64,000 nucleotides of DNA, taken from contig CM066727.1 in assembly GCA_033961575.1 (NCBI GenBank), positions 1,760,001 through 1,824,000 on the forward strand, read 5' to 3'. The notes under the pieces were generated by a model. The model was not told the DNA's origin. It saw only the letters and a program-made list of their open reading frames with translations, and did no database searches. Positions within the stretch are counted from its first letter, which is position 1. Each line of letters begins with the position of its first letter. Shown here piece by piece: positions 1 to 13,290 of the stretch. Source of the DNA: Aselliscus stoliczkanus. Its lineage: Eukaryota; Chordata; Mammalia; Chiroptera; Hipposideridae. A program made the translations under genes and the position numbers.

Positions 1-594
1 ATTCATTATCTTAGTGAATATCTCTTCCCTTCTAATAATTATGCTCTCTCTTCTGGAGTTAAAATTCCCTAAATGTCTGTCCTCCATGTCTCTTCTGTTC
101 ATTTCTTAATGTTTTGTTTTTCATCTTTGTTCTCGCTTCTGGGTACATTTCTGGACTATCTTTCTTTCTTAATCTGTCTTCATCTGCATCCAATTACAAT
201 TTTATCATGTCATTGAGTTTTAAACATCCCTTCATTGTGCTTTTCTGTTAAGTGTCATTTGGTTCATACATAGTCAGCCATTGATACAGTAAATCATTAT
301 TTTATTCTCTTTTATTTTTAAAATTCTGACAGTCTGATCTGATAATAGATGCACTATCTCATGGAAACAAAGATATTTCGAGTCTCGAACCGGCACTGCT
401 GCTCTTGCAACGTCACCTGTAGAAATTCTCTGCAGTCTGCCTTGAAGGTGCACCATCCGCAGGGATCCCATCTGACTTCACCATGTGCCAGGGACATTAG
501 AAGCTTCTGCCGCCTTAAAAGGAATTCTCGGCTTGAGCTGTTTCAGACCACACAGATGGTGTGTGCTTATGAGCCCCATTTACCTATATTTGTA

Positions 595-740
595 CCTGTG
601 TCTAGGTCTATATCAAATTTTATTTTTACCTGTGTCTCGATCTATATCATATCTCCATCTCTATCTCTACCTCATTTATCTATCTCTATCTCTGTATCAT
701 CTATATCTATTCCTATCTTCGTTTATCTATCTGTCTACAT
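595..740. repeat. Degenerate TCTA/TATC microsatellite
   Basis: Imperfect CTATCT, TATCTCTATCTC and TCTATATC units, with two short GTACCTGTGTCTAG-like blocks at the left. Confidence 0.85.
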
Positions 741-2504
741 GCTCTTATACTGAGAGTAAAGCTCCCTTTGGAGTTCCAGCTGTGAACAAGGATATCCAAT
801 TATATTTCCAATATTGGATAGGTCTTAGACTTTGCTTCGTATCCCTTGGCCCAAGGGACTCTCAAGATGGAATCTCAGTGTCGCCAGGGACAACCGCCAG
901 ATGCTATCGGGACAAAGACAACTTCTGAGCTTCACAACATTTTCACATTATTGGGGGACTCTGAGGAGGCCTCATTTTCTTGCAGCTTCAGTGATACATT
1001 CTAAAGGGGAAAACCAATTTTATCCAGCACTTTTAACATACTTCCAGTGGCTGCATTTTCAAAGTACTTACCTTACTGTAACACTGCACATTGAAGTCCC
1101 TCGATGACCATATATTTTAATAGCCAGGTGTCTGGAATGTCACACCTGACATCATGCTGTAGGATTATTAGTAGTGTTTTGAGGAGGGTGTTTTACTCAG
1201 AAACAGAGTTATTGGTCCACATCAAGAAGAAGGGAAGTGTGGGCTTCAGAGTAGGTTTTTCAGTGGAAAGCGAGCAGGAAAGGCCATTTCAGAGTCACTG
1301 AGGCGCTCTTTTCAGTTTCCTATTTCCCTCCCCACAGTGGCAAAAATCAGAAGACAGGGCAGAAAGTGAGCATATCGCCCCAAAAGAAGACAGGTAGAGC
1401 AGTGGGACGAAGGGCAGACTTGAGGACACAAAGCTGACAGTGAGTCAGTCAGGGTTGTCACAGCCGTAGTAAGATGCACTCTTGTATAACAGAACCGCAG
1501 GAGCAGAATTCAGACACCAGACTCATAACCCACAGCGGCCGTCATGCGGGCCCCACAGAGGCACTCGCCCTGAACTCGTATCTTACAAACAACCCTGAGT
1601 TTACTGTTTGAGTAGTGTCCCTAAAAATTTAAGATCCACCTATGCTTTACCTTTGATGAGGTTTCTCTGGGCTTCAGACAAACATCATACGCAAATCCTA
1701 TCACACATTTATAATCTTGTCCATCGGACTGACTTTCACATCTCAAAAGAAACTCCATCCTTTTTTCAAACAAGTGACAAGTGTGATTCCATAATCGTTT
1801 CCAAGTGATCATTTCTGCCACAGTTTAAATAGCATAAAGATAATTTAAAAATAAATATATAGTATTAAAACAGTGATTTAATTGTTTAATTATTTAATGA
1901 TTATATAGTAATATTCATAGTAAATATTCATAGCAATATTCATACCATAAAAGGAGCACAGTATTAATTTAACATGAAAATTTAGAAGAAAAGCCAAGGA
2001 GATTGGGTTGAGAGTGTCACTGTTTTAAAACAAGATGTGTTAAATTTTAAAACAACATGTGTTTTTATTACTTTCCTTCCCAAATTTTTAATCAACATTC
2101 ATTAGAAGCAGACACATTCACCAGTTAAGAAGTGGTACACTGAGGTACACTGATTTGTGCACAGTCTTTCAACAGACACATCAGCCTTGCAAAAGCAGGT
2201 GTTCCACAGAGGATTCCTGGGAGCTATTAGTCGGTATCTGTCCACACGAAAACACCTGCACTCCAGCTCTTGCTTACAGGTCCCCACTGCACATTAGGGA
2301 TTAAAGGCTCAAAGAAGTCCTAGCATAAAAAACAAACCCCCCTTTAAAAATAGTTTAATCTAGTGTATCCTAAATTTATATAATCATAGAGCACATTTTT
2401 CCCAACAAATCTCTCAAAACCTTTCCAAACATAGACCCACAGATTATCGGTATGTGAAACGCTGGCCTACTCTGATGGCGACATGTCCTTCATCGTACGT
2501 GATT

Positions 2505-2532
2505 TTTTGTGTGTGTGTGTGTGTGAGTGTGG
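2505..2532. repeat. Short GT microsatellite
   Basis: GTGTGTGTGTGTGTGAGTGT run in unique AT-rich sequence. A short AAT triplet run follows at 2590-2607. Confidence 0.85.
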
Positions 2533-3081
2533 TCTGATATTTGAAAGTGCATTTTTTTACTTTGAGACCAGATTTTCATTTGGAATATCTATAATAATAA
2601 TAATAATAGAGTACTGCATTCAAATGTCACATACACACGAACTCTATGCTGTATGATGGAAATACTGCATTTACATAGTTAGCAAAGCTGCTGACAATTA
2701 TGTGAAAACGGGAGCTGTAGGAAAATGCTCCTATGTACGTGCTCAGAGAGGACATGTGCATTTGCTGGAGCATTTTCAAAGACTATTTGAAATTACGAGT
2801 AAATCAATCACAGAGGCTTAGTCGAAGTGAAATGAACCCAAACTCTTACTCTTTCTTTTTAGAATTACGAAAGAAAAATAAAAAGTACCCAGGGTTATCT
2901 AGATTAGATTTAAAAAGCCTTACGAAGACTTGAGGGGGAAAAAACCAATTTTAAACAATGCGGTGGGAAATACACTGGTTGGGTCTTTGACATAAATGTC
3001 ATTTTATTTTCCTCTAGCTCTGACTTGTAGAGACACGTTTCCTAGGAAAGGCAGTAAAGCTTATCAGAGACTAATATCAAA

Positions 3082-3111
3082 GCCCCCAACGAAAGGCATC
3101 ACGTTGGGGGC
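3082..3111. repeat. Perfect 10-bp inverted repeat (hairpin)
   Basis: GCCCCCAACG and CGTTGGGGGC separated by ten bases. It could fold into a stable stem. No poly-T tract or gene end is nearby, so this is only a structural note. Confidence 0.7.
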
Positions 3112-3345
3112 GGAAATTGCTTTTGCACCTTCAGGGCCATCTAGAGTTGTTAGCGGAGCGAGAACCCCCTTCTTTTTTATGACTGTATTCTTTTATGTGC
3201 CACAAGGTATCCTTACTCATTTGTCTCTTAAATATTTTTTTCTCCAAATAGCATTTTAGTGACTCTGAAACTTTCTAGTTTCTTGCCATAAAGAAAATAA
3301 AAAAACAAAAACAATATTTTGGGTAGTGACAGTCTTATCCCTCTA

Positions 3346-3928
3346 CAATGTTGGACAATTAACTTTGCAAACTCACCCTAGAAAAAGTGCTCCATGCCTC
3401 ATTGCTGAATATCACTACAGTCACCTTTGAAGTCCTCCCCTTGGGAAGCTATGCACCGATGCCAGCACCCAGTCCACCCTTAAAAGCAATTTTGGAACTC
3501 TTTGTCTGTAATGGGCATCAGAGCTGTCATCGCATTAGCCTTGATGGGTTGAATGTCATCAAAATGTCTTCATTTCAATATTTCCTTTATCTTTGGGTAA
3601 AGAAAGAAGTCACTGGGGGTCAGATCAGGTGAGTAGGGAGGGTGTTCCAATCTAGTGATTTGTTTACTGCCTAAAAACTCCCTCACAGAGAGTGCCGTGT
3701 GAGCTGGTGCATTGTCGTGATGCAAGAGCCATGAATTATTTATGAAAAATTCAGGTTGTCTAACTTTTTCACGCAGTCTTTTCAATACTTCCAAATAGTA
3801 AACTTTGTACAAATTTATAAAAATAAATTTGTCCAGTTGGTACAAATTTATAATAAATAATCCCTCTCATGAAGAAAAGCTTAGCAACATTGTTGTAACA
3901 AGTTTGTGAACTTAATTATCACACCCCG
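3346..3928 (-). mobile_element. Mariner-derived mini-element, copy 1
   Basis: A 583-bp element bounded by TA on both sides. Its imperfect inverted ends contain GACAATTAACTTTGC on the left and GTGAACTTAATTATC on the right. The minus strand encodes the C-terminal part of a mariner-family transposase, with the recognisable HHDNAPAHTALS and HPPYSPDLTPSDFF motifs that hold the second and third catalytic aspartates. The N-terminal DNA-binding region and first Asp are absent and the frame is broken, so it cannot encode a functional transposase. It is the most diverged of the three copies. Confidence 0.9.
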
Positions 3929-5689
3929 TACTACCTTAGAAAAATGAGGGGCTGGTCCCCAGGTGATGAATTGTGTGGTTTCCAATTTCCCACAGGAGCT
4001 CCCTGGATATTTCAAGTCATAAAGACACTTTATGCAGGCCCAGGGGAATCTAAACTTGTCTTTAGTTCTTGTCCGTCTAAGCCGAGAACCAGTCCAGTCA
4101 GATGGAGCCTTCCAGAACACATGCTCCACTGAATGTACGGGCAGTGGACCTGGCTTTTGTGTGTTCCAGGGGCCATGACTGCATACAAGGACTGTGTGAT
4201 GAGGACCTGTAATGGGCAGATTTCTTTCCAATTAGGTTAAGTCATTTTTGACACTGGGGATCTTATCGAAAATATATATTTAAATTATATATCAAGTTGT
4301 GTTCTTTTTACATTCTACAAAAACAAAAATTGTGAATTTGAGCCATATCTTATTAAGTATATAAAATCCTCCTTACTTGTTTTCAAGCATCATTTAAGGA
4401 TATATTTCTTGACTGAGTTATTGGTTCATAGAAGTAACAGTTGGCTTAGTGTCCATTTATTATTGGAAAACGTCCCGTGAAGCATGCCTCAGTAGATGAA
4501 ATGCTTCCCACGCATACAGAAAACACACACAGCAACACCGGGACAGGCCGCAGACAGAAGCAGGCCTCCCTAACACTCGGATCGGAACCTACCCGCGAAG
4601 GAGACCGGGCCTTGCCCACACCTCACAGAAAGCTCTGACGTGTGAAAAGGCGACCAGAACAGGGAATGGGCTACTTGTTAGGCAGGCCTGTGGGGGGTGC
4701 CTCATGAGCCTTTTTTTTTTTTGCCAGCCTGTTTGCTCTTCCCTTCAGTTTGCTGGTGCCAGCTGGTGCCACCTTAGAATCTAGGAAAGTCCCTTGAGTT
4801 GCCCTCCCAGCTGTGCACACGCGGGGCGGGCTTGGTCTGTGACACACACGAGCTTTCCCAATGGCCTACAGCTCTGCCCAGGGGCGGGGGGGGGTAGGTG
4901 TGCGTGGGCTGGGGAGTGGGGGCTGGGAGCAAAGTTCCGGCCCATGCAGGAGATCCCGCTCTTGGGGGACATGCTGGGTCCCTGTCGGCCTGGCTCTGCT
5001 GCTCCAAGGGGACACACGGGGGCAGGTGGAAGCCGGTGTGGGGGAGGGGCAGAGAAGAGGCAGGGAGGCCCTGAGGGGCAGAGACCGGGGTGCTGTGCGG
5101 ATTGACAGAGGGCCTGACTCTGACGTGTCCTAGTGTTGGATCCCATGAGGTTTGGGATGGACCGCACGCAGGACATAAGGGAGAAAGGAGTTGAGGAAGA
5201 ATCCAGGGTTTCCTCCATCAAATCTCACAATCTTGCTCAAAAATGGAATAAAAATCAGTAAAGTTAATCGACAACTTTCAGAGACTAAGGAAAGGTCATC
5301 TGCACAAACACTGCCAAACCCATGCTGACCGGCATTTCTGAGGGAGAGGGAGGCATAGGGACCCTGGGAGTGCCGGACGCAGTGCAGGTTCTGGTCAGGA
5401 GCTTGAGGGGCCGCAGCCAGCCCGCCCTGATGACCTGGGACAGCTCAGGGGTCCAGCGGAACTGGTGCTCACACAGGGAGCACACATGCTAGCTATGCTT
5501 TTGTGAGAAGTTGAGCTCTCGTTCTGGGGGCGAGCCACACCCGGAGACAAGAGGCAGATGGGCACGAACTCTGACCCTGCAGGTACTAACTGGAACACCT
5601 AAACGATGTGAATCCCTGATTTAGTTTTAATCACCTCACTCAGCATGGAGGCCACGGCGCATTTATGAGAACTTTGGAGAGCTCACAGG

Positions 5690-5820
5690 TTTTTAGCTGG
5701 AAAGTGAGCTCCATAAAGCAAGGTTTCTGTGTCATGATGCGATCACGCCAAACTCATGGAACGTTGCCTGGCAGATTGCAGACACTCCGCAATGCTGGCT
5801 GGGTGATTGGCTGAACCCAT
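5690..5820 (+). repeat. L2 LINE 3'-end fragment
   Basis: Shows the L2 3' pattern in decayed form: GTGAGCTCCATAAAGCAAGG, then AACGTTGCCTGGCAGATTGC, AGACACTCCGCAATG and a GATTGGCTGAA end. Confidence 0.6.
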
Positions 5821-7009
5821 AAACAGCACAGATGTAGTTTGCATGTGTTTGGAAAGACTGCACTTCTCAGTATGATGTTAGATCTGCTTTGCCGGTGAGA
5901 GATGGTTATTTAGTTTACAGTGAGTTTACATGTCAATTACAGCCATCGCTTAAATGCATTTTTTCCTCATTGGTCATCATAAAAACCTCCTTAACACTCA
6001 CCTGTGTACACAGGTGACATACTGGAGTTACCATCCCATCCTGGAATTTACTGAGCTGATGAGTCTAAGCAAACATGAAGGCCTAACTGACTGATCTCAC
6101 TTTTAATGGCCTGAAATACGAGTTGATACACTACAGCTTGTGGTCATGGGGATTGCCAGCTAAGAATGGTTTTATCCTTGTAAACGATTGAAAACTATCA
6201 GGAGAAGAACACTATTTCATGGCACGTGGGGCTGAAGCCTCAGGGCTCACGAACAATCTGTTATCAGGACACAGCCACGGCCACTTGCTCACGCGCTGCC
6301 AGGGGCTTCTGCGTGGCCACAGAGCTCGTGGTGGCCATGTGAGGACAGGTGGCCTGCAGAGCCGCACGCACTTCCTGTCTGCCTCTTTCCAGGCGACGTT
6401 TCTGGCCTCTGCTACAGACCACGATGGCATAGTCACTGCGTTTCTGTAGCATTTGCATTATGCTGGCCATGCAGCATCAAAAGGCACGGTCTCATTAATC
6501 CTCATGTTCTCCAGGGAAGAAAACTGAATGCACGCTACGCACCCGGTCACGTGATCAGTTTTCTGAGAAGTTGCTCTTTGGGGGTGAGAGCCCAGCCCCG
6601 AATCGGGAAACCTCCTCCCGAGGGTCACTGGGGGCCCGCTCTGTGTGCTGCAGTGGCTGAAAACGCTCCTGAAAACACATGGAAAAAGAACCTTAACTCG
6701 TGTGTCGGTGTGTCCATTCAAGCCTGGATTCTAAATTAAAGAAAGCGGATCTGAACTCCACAGAGTTCACCTGATCCCGTCTCCGCATTCCTCCTTTAAT
6801 TTCTGAAAATGTCAGTGTTTCAGTAACGGAGACGTCGTGTGCACTGGAGCTGACCCCTCCGAGTGCAGAGCCGCAGGCGGCCGGGGCGCACAGGGCGGGG
6901 AGCTGGGGCCGAGTCTCAGAGGTGACGCACAAGGTGACACACGGCTGGGCAGCCGACAAGAAGAGGAAAAACGGAGCCACAACCTATGTCTCATGTCCTA
7001 CACAGAAAT

Positions 7010-7720
7010 CAATTCACAGCTGATCATGGCTCTAAATATGAAAGGGAAAAGTGTAAGACTTTCAGAAAAACATACAGAAGAAAATCCCTGGTATATAGGG
7101 CGAGGCCGTTCTTGGGCATGATAGCAAAAGCACAATCCATAAAGGCAAACGCTGAGTAATTAGACCTCACCAAAATGCACAAATTTTGGTCCGTGAAGGA
7201 CTTTAAGAGGAAGAATAGATAAGATATAGACGGGGAGAAAATGTTTGAAAAGCACATATCTGACAAAGGACTAGTAGTATGTAAAATACATAAAGAAGAC
7301 TCAAGGTGCCACACACAAAAAAAATCATCTAACTAGAAAATGGTCAAAGGCATAAGGACACATTTTACTGAAGAGGATATTCAGATAGCAAATAAGCACA
7401 TGAAAATATGTACAAAGTCATTCGTTGTCAGGAAAATGAGAAGAGATATTACTCCAATCTATTAGCACAGCTAATCTAATTACATATATTGACAACATCA
7501 GACTATGGTGAGGTGGAGAGAAAGTGCACCGCTTACACACGACTGGTGGAAATGAGCACTGGGACAGCCACTCAGAACATCTTTGGGCCATTAAAGTCTA
7601 CACATTCATTTGCTATTCGTCCCAGAAATTGTACTTCTGGGCGTTTAGCCCAGAAAATGAAAACTTACGTTGACACGTGAATGTCTATAGCAGCTTTGGT
7701 CGTCATGGTCCTCAGCTAGC
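7010..7720 (+). mobile_element. Ancient L1 fragment (ORF2 3' region)
   Basis: Shows the L1 order: ACATATCTGACAAAGGACT, then GAAAATGGTCAAAGGCATAA, GGTGAGGTGGAGAGAAAG, and GTCTATAGCAGCTTTGGTC. All are degraded versions of the ORF2 end region. The piece is truncated at both ends. Confidence 0.78.
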
Positions 7721-8163
7721 AATTACCTAGGTGTCCTCCGAGCTGGCCCGTCCACCCCACGACTACTGACTCCTCAGCAGAGAAGGGCGTGCACTGTGGC
7801 AGGCGGCACCCCGGAACCTCCCGGGGACTGTGCAGGGGAACGTCAGTCCCGGGAGGCTGCACAGCGCCCAGTAATGAATGTCCAATTAGACAATATCTAC
7901 AGGTCAAAATATTTTTTTTTATTTCTTGAAAATAAATGTTTTAACATTTATTAGTTGTGAAATGATATTTTTGAGATATGGGTCCCACATAGTTGTAAAA
8001 CTTGGACCATGTTAAAGGGTGCACTTTGAAATGTTGGAAAACATATAAGATTACAGATGAGCAGCGTTCAGCCAGCGCTGGAGTCACTCACTGACCCTGA
8101 CCGAGTCCCAAAGGCCACACTGGGGACCCAGCCAACTTCCTCTTTCAGAAAGGGGCTGGGATG

Positions 8164-8304
8164 GGCGGCCGAGGGGCGCGGTGGTTAAGCGCTGGCTTGG
8201 GAAGCCAGCGGCCCCGGCTCGGGTCCCACATGTGAGGGCCAGTGACGCTGCCCACAAAAAAAAACAAAACAAAAATAAACAAACAAACAAACAAACAAAA
8301 GGTA
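8164..8304 (+). mobile_element. Short tRNA-headed SINE
   Basis: Head with GGTGGTTAAGCGCTGGCTTG (A-box region) and CGGGTCCCACATGTGAGG (B-box region), then a CA-rich A tail. It is flanked by a 16-bp imperfect duplication, GAAAGGGGCTGGGATG and GAAACGGGCTGGGATG. Confidence 0.92.
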
Positions 8305-9318
8305 GAAACGGGCTGGGATGCCGGAGATAAAGCCCTAAGGAGGATTTTTGCTGTCACTGCTTCAAATAGAACGGAGGGAAACCACCATGTTTGTTGTTGG
8401 GGGTTTAAAAAGATTACTCTTTAGATTTATTTCAAAAGCACTAGAACACACATTCTTACACTCTGCATGCGCCCTAAAATTCTGTCTCTGGATCCTCATA
8501 ACACTGAAGGATGATTCTTCATTCACTTACTCAAAGAGATTTTAGTTTCTTTATATCTAAAGTCAAAATCAAATTAAAAACTTCAACTGTCACCCTCCGA
8601 AGATCCTTTTCTAAACATCTACGCACATGAGTAATCATGATTAAATTGGGTCTCAGCTTCTGATAGGTCTGAACAATGAAAATCTGTGTGTTGGCACAAG
8701 ACAGACTTGAGTAGAGAAAGTAATTACTCAGAGTTTTCATTAAATGTTCTGCAAATTCACCTCTTCTTACTGATAATAAATGCACGAGTCACCATTTCAG
8801 TGCCATGGAAACTGCAGGTGCTGCCGTGATGCTAGAGCTGGTGCCATAACGTGCGCGGGTTCCAGGGGTGTCTGCCTGTTTACTGCCTTTCCCCGTTTCT
8901 GAGCCCGAACGACACTATCGCAGGCCTTCCTGCCAAGCACGTGTCGGCGGTGCTGCCTGGTGTCCGCTGGAATTGAGTGGTGGGAAGCCGGCGGCCACGG
9001 GGAGGGCTGAGCCGTTTAGCACATAATCCTTCCCTGGAGTCAGCATGTCTCTAGGACTGAGAATACATAATGCCGGTCCCTTACATTTGGGGAAACTTGA
9101 TGTTTCCCCTTTGAGGGCAGCCCTCAGCTAAACAGTGTGGAGGTAACAGAGGGTTACACCCTACTTAAGCTAATTCACAGGGAAATGCTGCTGGCGGTGC
9201 TCATGTGCCTGCTTCAGTTCACAGGTGGGACACGCGGTGCTGGGCCCAGGCCACGCGTGCTCACGCACACAGAGACCCGGTGGCTTTGTGACACTGACTG
9301 TCACATGATATGACATAT

Positions 9319-9332
9319 ATGGGGGGGGGGGG
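9319..9332. repeat. Poly-G homopolymer
   Basis: A run of about 12-13 G between GACATATATG and TTTGGAGAC, unusual in length for G. A TG-rich stretch follows at 9396-9427. Confidence 0.85.
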
Positions 9333-9554
9333 TTTGGAGACTTTTGTTACAGGATCATACAGTTTGCCATAGTTCAAATGAGTCTTATGATGCTGCGTGT
9401 GTGTGTGCGTGTGTGTGCTTGTGTGTCCCAGTCCAGCTCTGTGACGGGGTTGCTCATGTCCTTAACAACCCTAACCGCTGCCCACTGTGTCACTTAGGCT
9501 TGCACCTCACTCAGAATGTGCCTCAGTGGGAGAGGACACATTTAAGTCACTTGA

Positions 9555-9662
9555 GGGCCAGCCGAGTGGTGCGGTGGTTAAGAGCTGGCTTGGGACGCCG
9601 GTGGCCCCAGTTCAGGTCCATCATGGGAGGGCCAGTGACACTGCCCTCAAAAAAAAAAAAAA
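9555..9662 (+). mobile_element. Short tRNA-headed SINE
   Basis: Same family as the copy at 8164: GGTGGTTAAGAGCTGGCTTG head, GGCCAGTGACACTGCCCTC end and A tail. It is flanked by TTTAAGTCACTTGA and ATTAAGTCACTTGA. Confidence 0.92.
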
Positions 9663-11972
9663 ATTAAGTCACTTGAAGGTGCAATTCGACACGCATCTAT
9701 GGGGTAATTGCTCCTGTGGTTGGAACCATTCTCAGCATGGTGGATATTACAGCAGAAACATAAAATAGTCATCAAGTCATTTAGGAAGTTCACAGAGGCA
9801 TCAAAACCAATAGTGAAACAAAATAAGAAATAAGCAGAAAATGCAGATAAATCAGAAGAAACAAACAAACAAAAATAAACAAAGACAAAACACTATTAGG
9901 TGTCAGATGTCAGACAGAGCAAAGACAGTGATTAGAGGAAAATATCTACGACTTCAGGATACCAGGCCACTCAGAACCAACCAGAAAGCCATAAAAGTAA
10001 CCGGTACTGATATTATGAAGGGGGGCGTGCAAGCCCTATAAAGTGGGTTCCTACATGGTCTTTGCACTCATGGGAGCCTCCTGAAGGCGGGGCTGCTTAA
10101 CTGCCCCTTGTAAAATTAGTGGCCGGATGACCCGAACGGGGGAAGGGGGTTCTAGGCTGTGGGGAGACTGCAGGCGAAGGCCCGGGAACAACAGAAACGG
10201 AGAGTGGACGAAGCACGTGCGGACAGAGGGCCAGCTGGGAGCCCAGCGTCAATCCGTCTGAGGCCAGTGGACAGTTGGCGTTTTACTCCGACGTGAGTGG
10301 GGCCTGAGAAGTGGGGGCTTCACTGGACTGGATTTGCTCCCTGCCGAGGTGGCTGTTCCCAGACGAGTCAACAGCCCCGCAGACGGAGCCAGTGGGAGGG
10401 GACGTGGCCGACAGAGTGACAAGGGGAGGTGCTGGGCAAGACTGGCCTCCCGCCCCTGTTGGGAGTCACACCCAGGTCACCCGGCGACTGGACGTGCTGA
10501 CGGGACCCGTTGGACACAGGCTGTTTTTGACATGTCTGCAAGACGTCCAGCACACTGACCTCATTGGCCTCTGAGGGGTTCGCACCCAGGCGCGAGCTAG
10601 AAAGAGAGGTTGATGAGTAACACGTAGGGATCCTGGCCCAAGCCTGGGGACAGAGAAGGTGGCTCTCTGGGGAGAGAATGCACAGAGAAGCCCGCATGTC
10701 TGAGGACCAGGCCCGGAGAAAGCCACCTGACATGCGCAGGCAGAGGAAGACCAGGCTGCACGAGACACTGGGCAGGGCCGCTGAGGTGGCATGGAGCTGA
10801 GTGACAGGTGATGACCCGGGGAAAGAGAGTGTCCCCAAGGTGGACGCGTCACCAGCGTTGCGTTCGTGTGAGAGACCACGGAAAGGAGTGTGTGGGCTGT
10901 GACACAGGGGTTACTCTTCCCAGGGACAAGGACAGGCAGCTGAGGAGAGGGACCCGGAGCGTGGTGACAGCGCCGAGGGCCGGCGGAGCGGGGGAGAAGC
11001 AGATGGCACTCCAAGGGAAAAACGGTGGTTTGTGCATTTACTTGAGACAGTGACTTAAGTGTTAAAATACTAGGCGGGGCAGCCAGAGAGCGAAGGTGAC
11101 AGGGAGCAAAGGGAGAGGTCACACACAGTGAAGGCCCCGGGCAGCCACAGGGACACCAGTGGCAGGCCGAGCCTTCCTGGCGGCGCCGGCATGAAGAAAC
11201 AAACCTGACGGCTGGACTGTGTGCACTGCAGGAGCTCCTTGGGGGAGCTCTGCTTCGGTGAAGTAAGACTCGCAGCCCCCCAGGGGTCTGGCACATTTCA
11301 TGAATTGAGGAAAGTGACAAAAACTTGAAAATGACAAGGTGAACGGGAGGATGAGGTCGCCAGGAAAGTAAATCGCTGGGACGAGGCTGGTGGCCCTGCC
11401 TTCACAGAGGGCAGAGCTGCAGGCTGGTGCGGTGCCAGCCTGGAAGGAGAGTGCGGGCAGGCGACGGCCCAGCGGGTCACAGGCAAGGGCGTCCAGCCTG
11501 CTGGCCGGGAGGAGATGGCCACTGACAGGAAGGAGAGAAACCGCTGCCCAGATGCCCAGGGAAGGCCAACCGCCAACGCACAGAGGGACGTGCAGATGGA
11601 GACAGCGTACGGCACGCCTGCATGTAGCTCGCCAGGGTTCCCCCAGGACCCAGGCACGGCCCTGAGCGTGGTTTGTGGGAGCAGAGTGGAGAAGGTCAAA
11701 GGGCATGAAGCAGGAGCTGAGGACCTCGGGGGTGGATGGGCCACCCGTGGGGACGGAAAGGACAGCCATAGGCCCTGCAGGAAACCAGGCCAAAGTCCCG
11801 ACTACGCGGGGCCGGGAACCCACGAGCCATGCTTGTTTCAAGGGAGCCGTCGCGGGAGAGACGCTCTGCTTGTCCTGCACCTTCTATGAAGACTGGGGCC
11901 ATGCCTGCCTTTTTAGCATTGGGTCTCCAATACCAGCAATGCATCAGAAACTCAACTGGAAGGGGGTAAACA

Positions 11973-12220
11973 CAGAGGGTGCCAAAAATGTATCCACATT
12001 TTCAGAAAGGAAAACTGTATTGAAATTATAGTGCTCAATACACACTGATAACAAAAGGTGAATACAAGTCACGTTTGACTTCTGCAGTTACACGAGGTGC
12101 TCAAAGTGGTTCCCATCAGTTCCCAAAGTGGTTGCCACTAGACACTTCTGATGACGGCGAACTACTGCTTGGGCAACGTTGACCAAAGTGTCCACTTGTA
12201 TACATTTTTTTGGCATCGGG
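11973..12220 (-). mobile_element. Short terminal-inverted-repeat element (mariner/Tc1-like MITE)
   Basis: A ~248-bp element. The left end GGGTGCCAAAAATGTATCC is matched in inverse by the right end GTATACATTTTTTTGGCATC. The minus strand resembles the tail of a Tc1/mariner-type transposase (QKCLVATT, then NHFEHLV) but is broken by stops. A TA follows the right end. It is a different family from the three 560-580 bp mariner copies, judging by its ends. Confidence 0.75.
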
Positions 12221-12764
12221 TATTGCTCAGTGAATAAATAAATTAATGCATGAATGAACGAATGATTAGTTCATTAAATCCAAATTATGAGACCCCCCAA
12301 TGCAGTCACATACATTCTGAGGCCAAGTGTGAACTATGCCCTGGACAGGGTGTGGTTAGATAATGTCAATACTTGTCACACTGATGGGAATTCTCTATGC
12401 TCTCATTACTGACTCAATTGATGTTTGAATGACCTGTTCTTAGAGACATGGTGATAATTCAGTCTATTACATTCGGGAGCATTTCCTTCTCCTTAAAATA
12501 AGGTTGCACGACTCTGCTTACTGCATCGTGTATTGATTTAAACTTTGAGAGTTGTGGGAAAGTTTACATGCAAGGCCGTGGGGGAGGGTGGGCAGGCTGG
12601 GGCGGCTCCAGAAATCACGGTTGCCTGCGGTGTGGCCAATGAGGCTTCAACATAAGTAGGATTTATGTCTGCTGAAAGGCAGGTATAGGTGATATTCCAG
12701 CTAGCAATTTTATGGAAGAAGGCTGATATTCTCTTCTGTAATAAGTATTGAAGATACATGCTCG

Positions 12765-12915
12765 AGAAAAGGGACCTCTTGTGCACTGCTGCTGGGAATG
12801 TAAGTTGGTGCAGCCACCATGTGAAAAGAGTATGAGGTTCCTCAAATATTAAAAACAGAACTACCTATGATCCTACAATCCCGCTTCTGGGTACTTATTT
12901 TGGGCGATGGGGCAA
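12765..12915 (+). mobile_element. Short L1 fragment
   Basis: Contains CTGCTGCTGGGAATGTAAG, then TTGGTGCAGCCACCATGTG and CCCGCTTCTGGGTACTTAT, the conserved ORF2 3' block of L1. No 3' UTR follows. Confidence 0.68.
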
Positions 12916-13079
12916 ATCAGAAAGGTCCCTGGCTGAGATGGGGAGATGGTTCGGGGTTCTAAGCGCAAGGAGGTATCGTCTGAGTGGCTTCCTTAGGTCA
13001 CCTTGGTTCCTCTCTCGGCTCAGGTGACAGTCAATGGGCAGGGGCAGGAGAGGGACCCAGCTGGTGGCCATGGCAACTC

Positions 13080-13290
13080 CGGCCACCCTGACACGACTGA
13101 GACGGTCGTGCTGAGGTTCAGGAGGGGAGCTGGTTGGATTTTGGATCTGTTTTGAATGTGGACCCCAGGGAACTTGTTGCTGAATTCCACGTGGGGTGCA
13201 AAAGAAAGTGATTCGTAAAAAGCAAATTGAAAGGCCTTCCCCTGGGCAGCTGGCGGAAAGCAGCCGACATTTACCAAGATGGGAAAGACG
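13080..13290 (+). repeat. Ancient interspersed repeat fragment
   Basis: The series GGTTGGATTTTGGATCTGTT, AACTTGTTGCTGAATTCCAC and ACATTTACCAAGATGGGAAA parallels a widespread mammalian repeat (…GATTCTGGATATATTTTGAA…, …CCATTTACTGAGATGGGGAA…). I know the pattern but cannot assign its family name. Pieces of the same repeat may lie at 10240-10320 (GGCGTTTTACTCCGACGTGA) and 18455-18560. Confidence 0.45.

Noticed and set aside
3570..3845. Possible functional mariner transposase gene
   Set aside because: Only the C-terminal part remains; the DNA-binding region and first catalytic Asp are missing, and all three copies share the deletion.
8164..9662. Possible tRNA genes from the A-box and B-box-like heads
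   Set aside because: The sequences do not fold into a full cloverleaf, end in A tails and have target duplications, so they are SINEs.
10466..11880. Overlapping open frames of 284 and 253 codons on the minus strand
   Set aside because: The DNA is GC-rich with few stops in several frames on both strands. Composition is Ser/Pro/Arg/Cys-rich, no domain is visible, and part looks like an ancient interspersed repeat.
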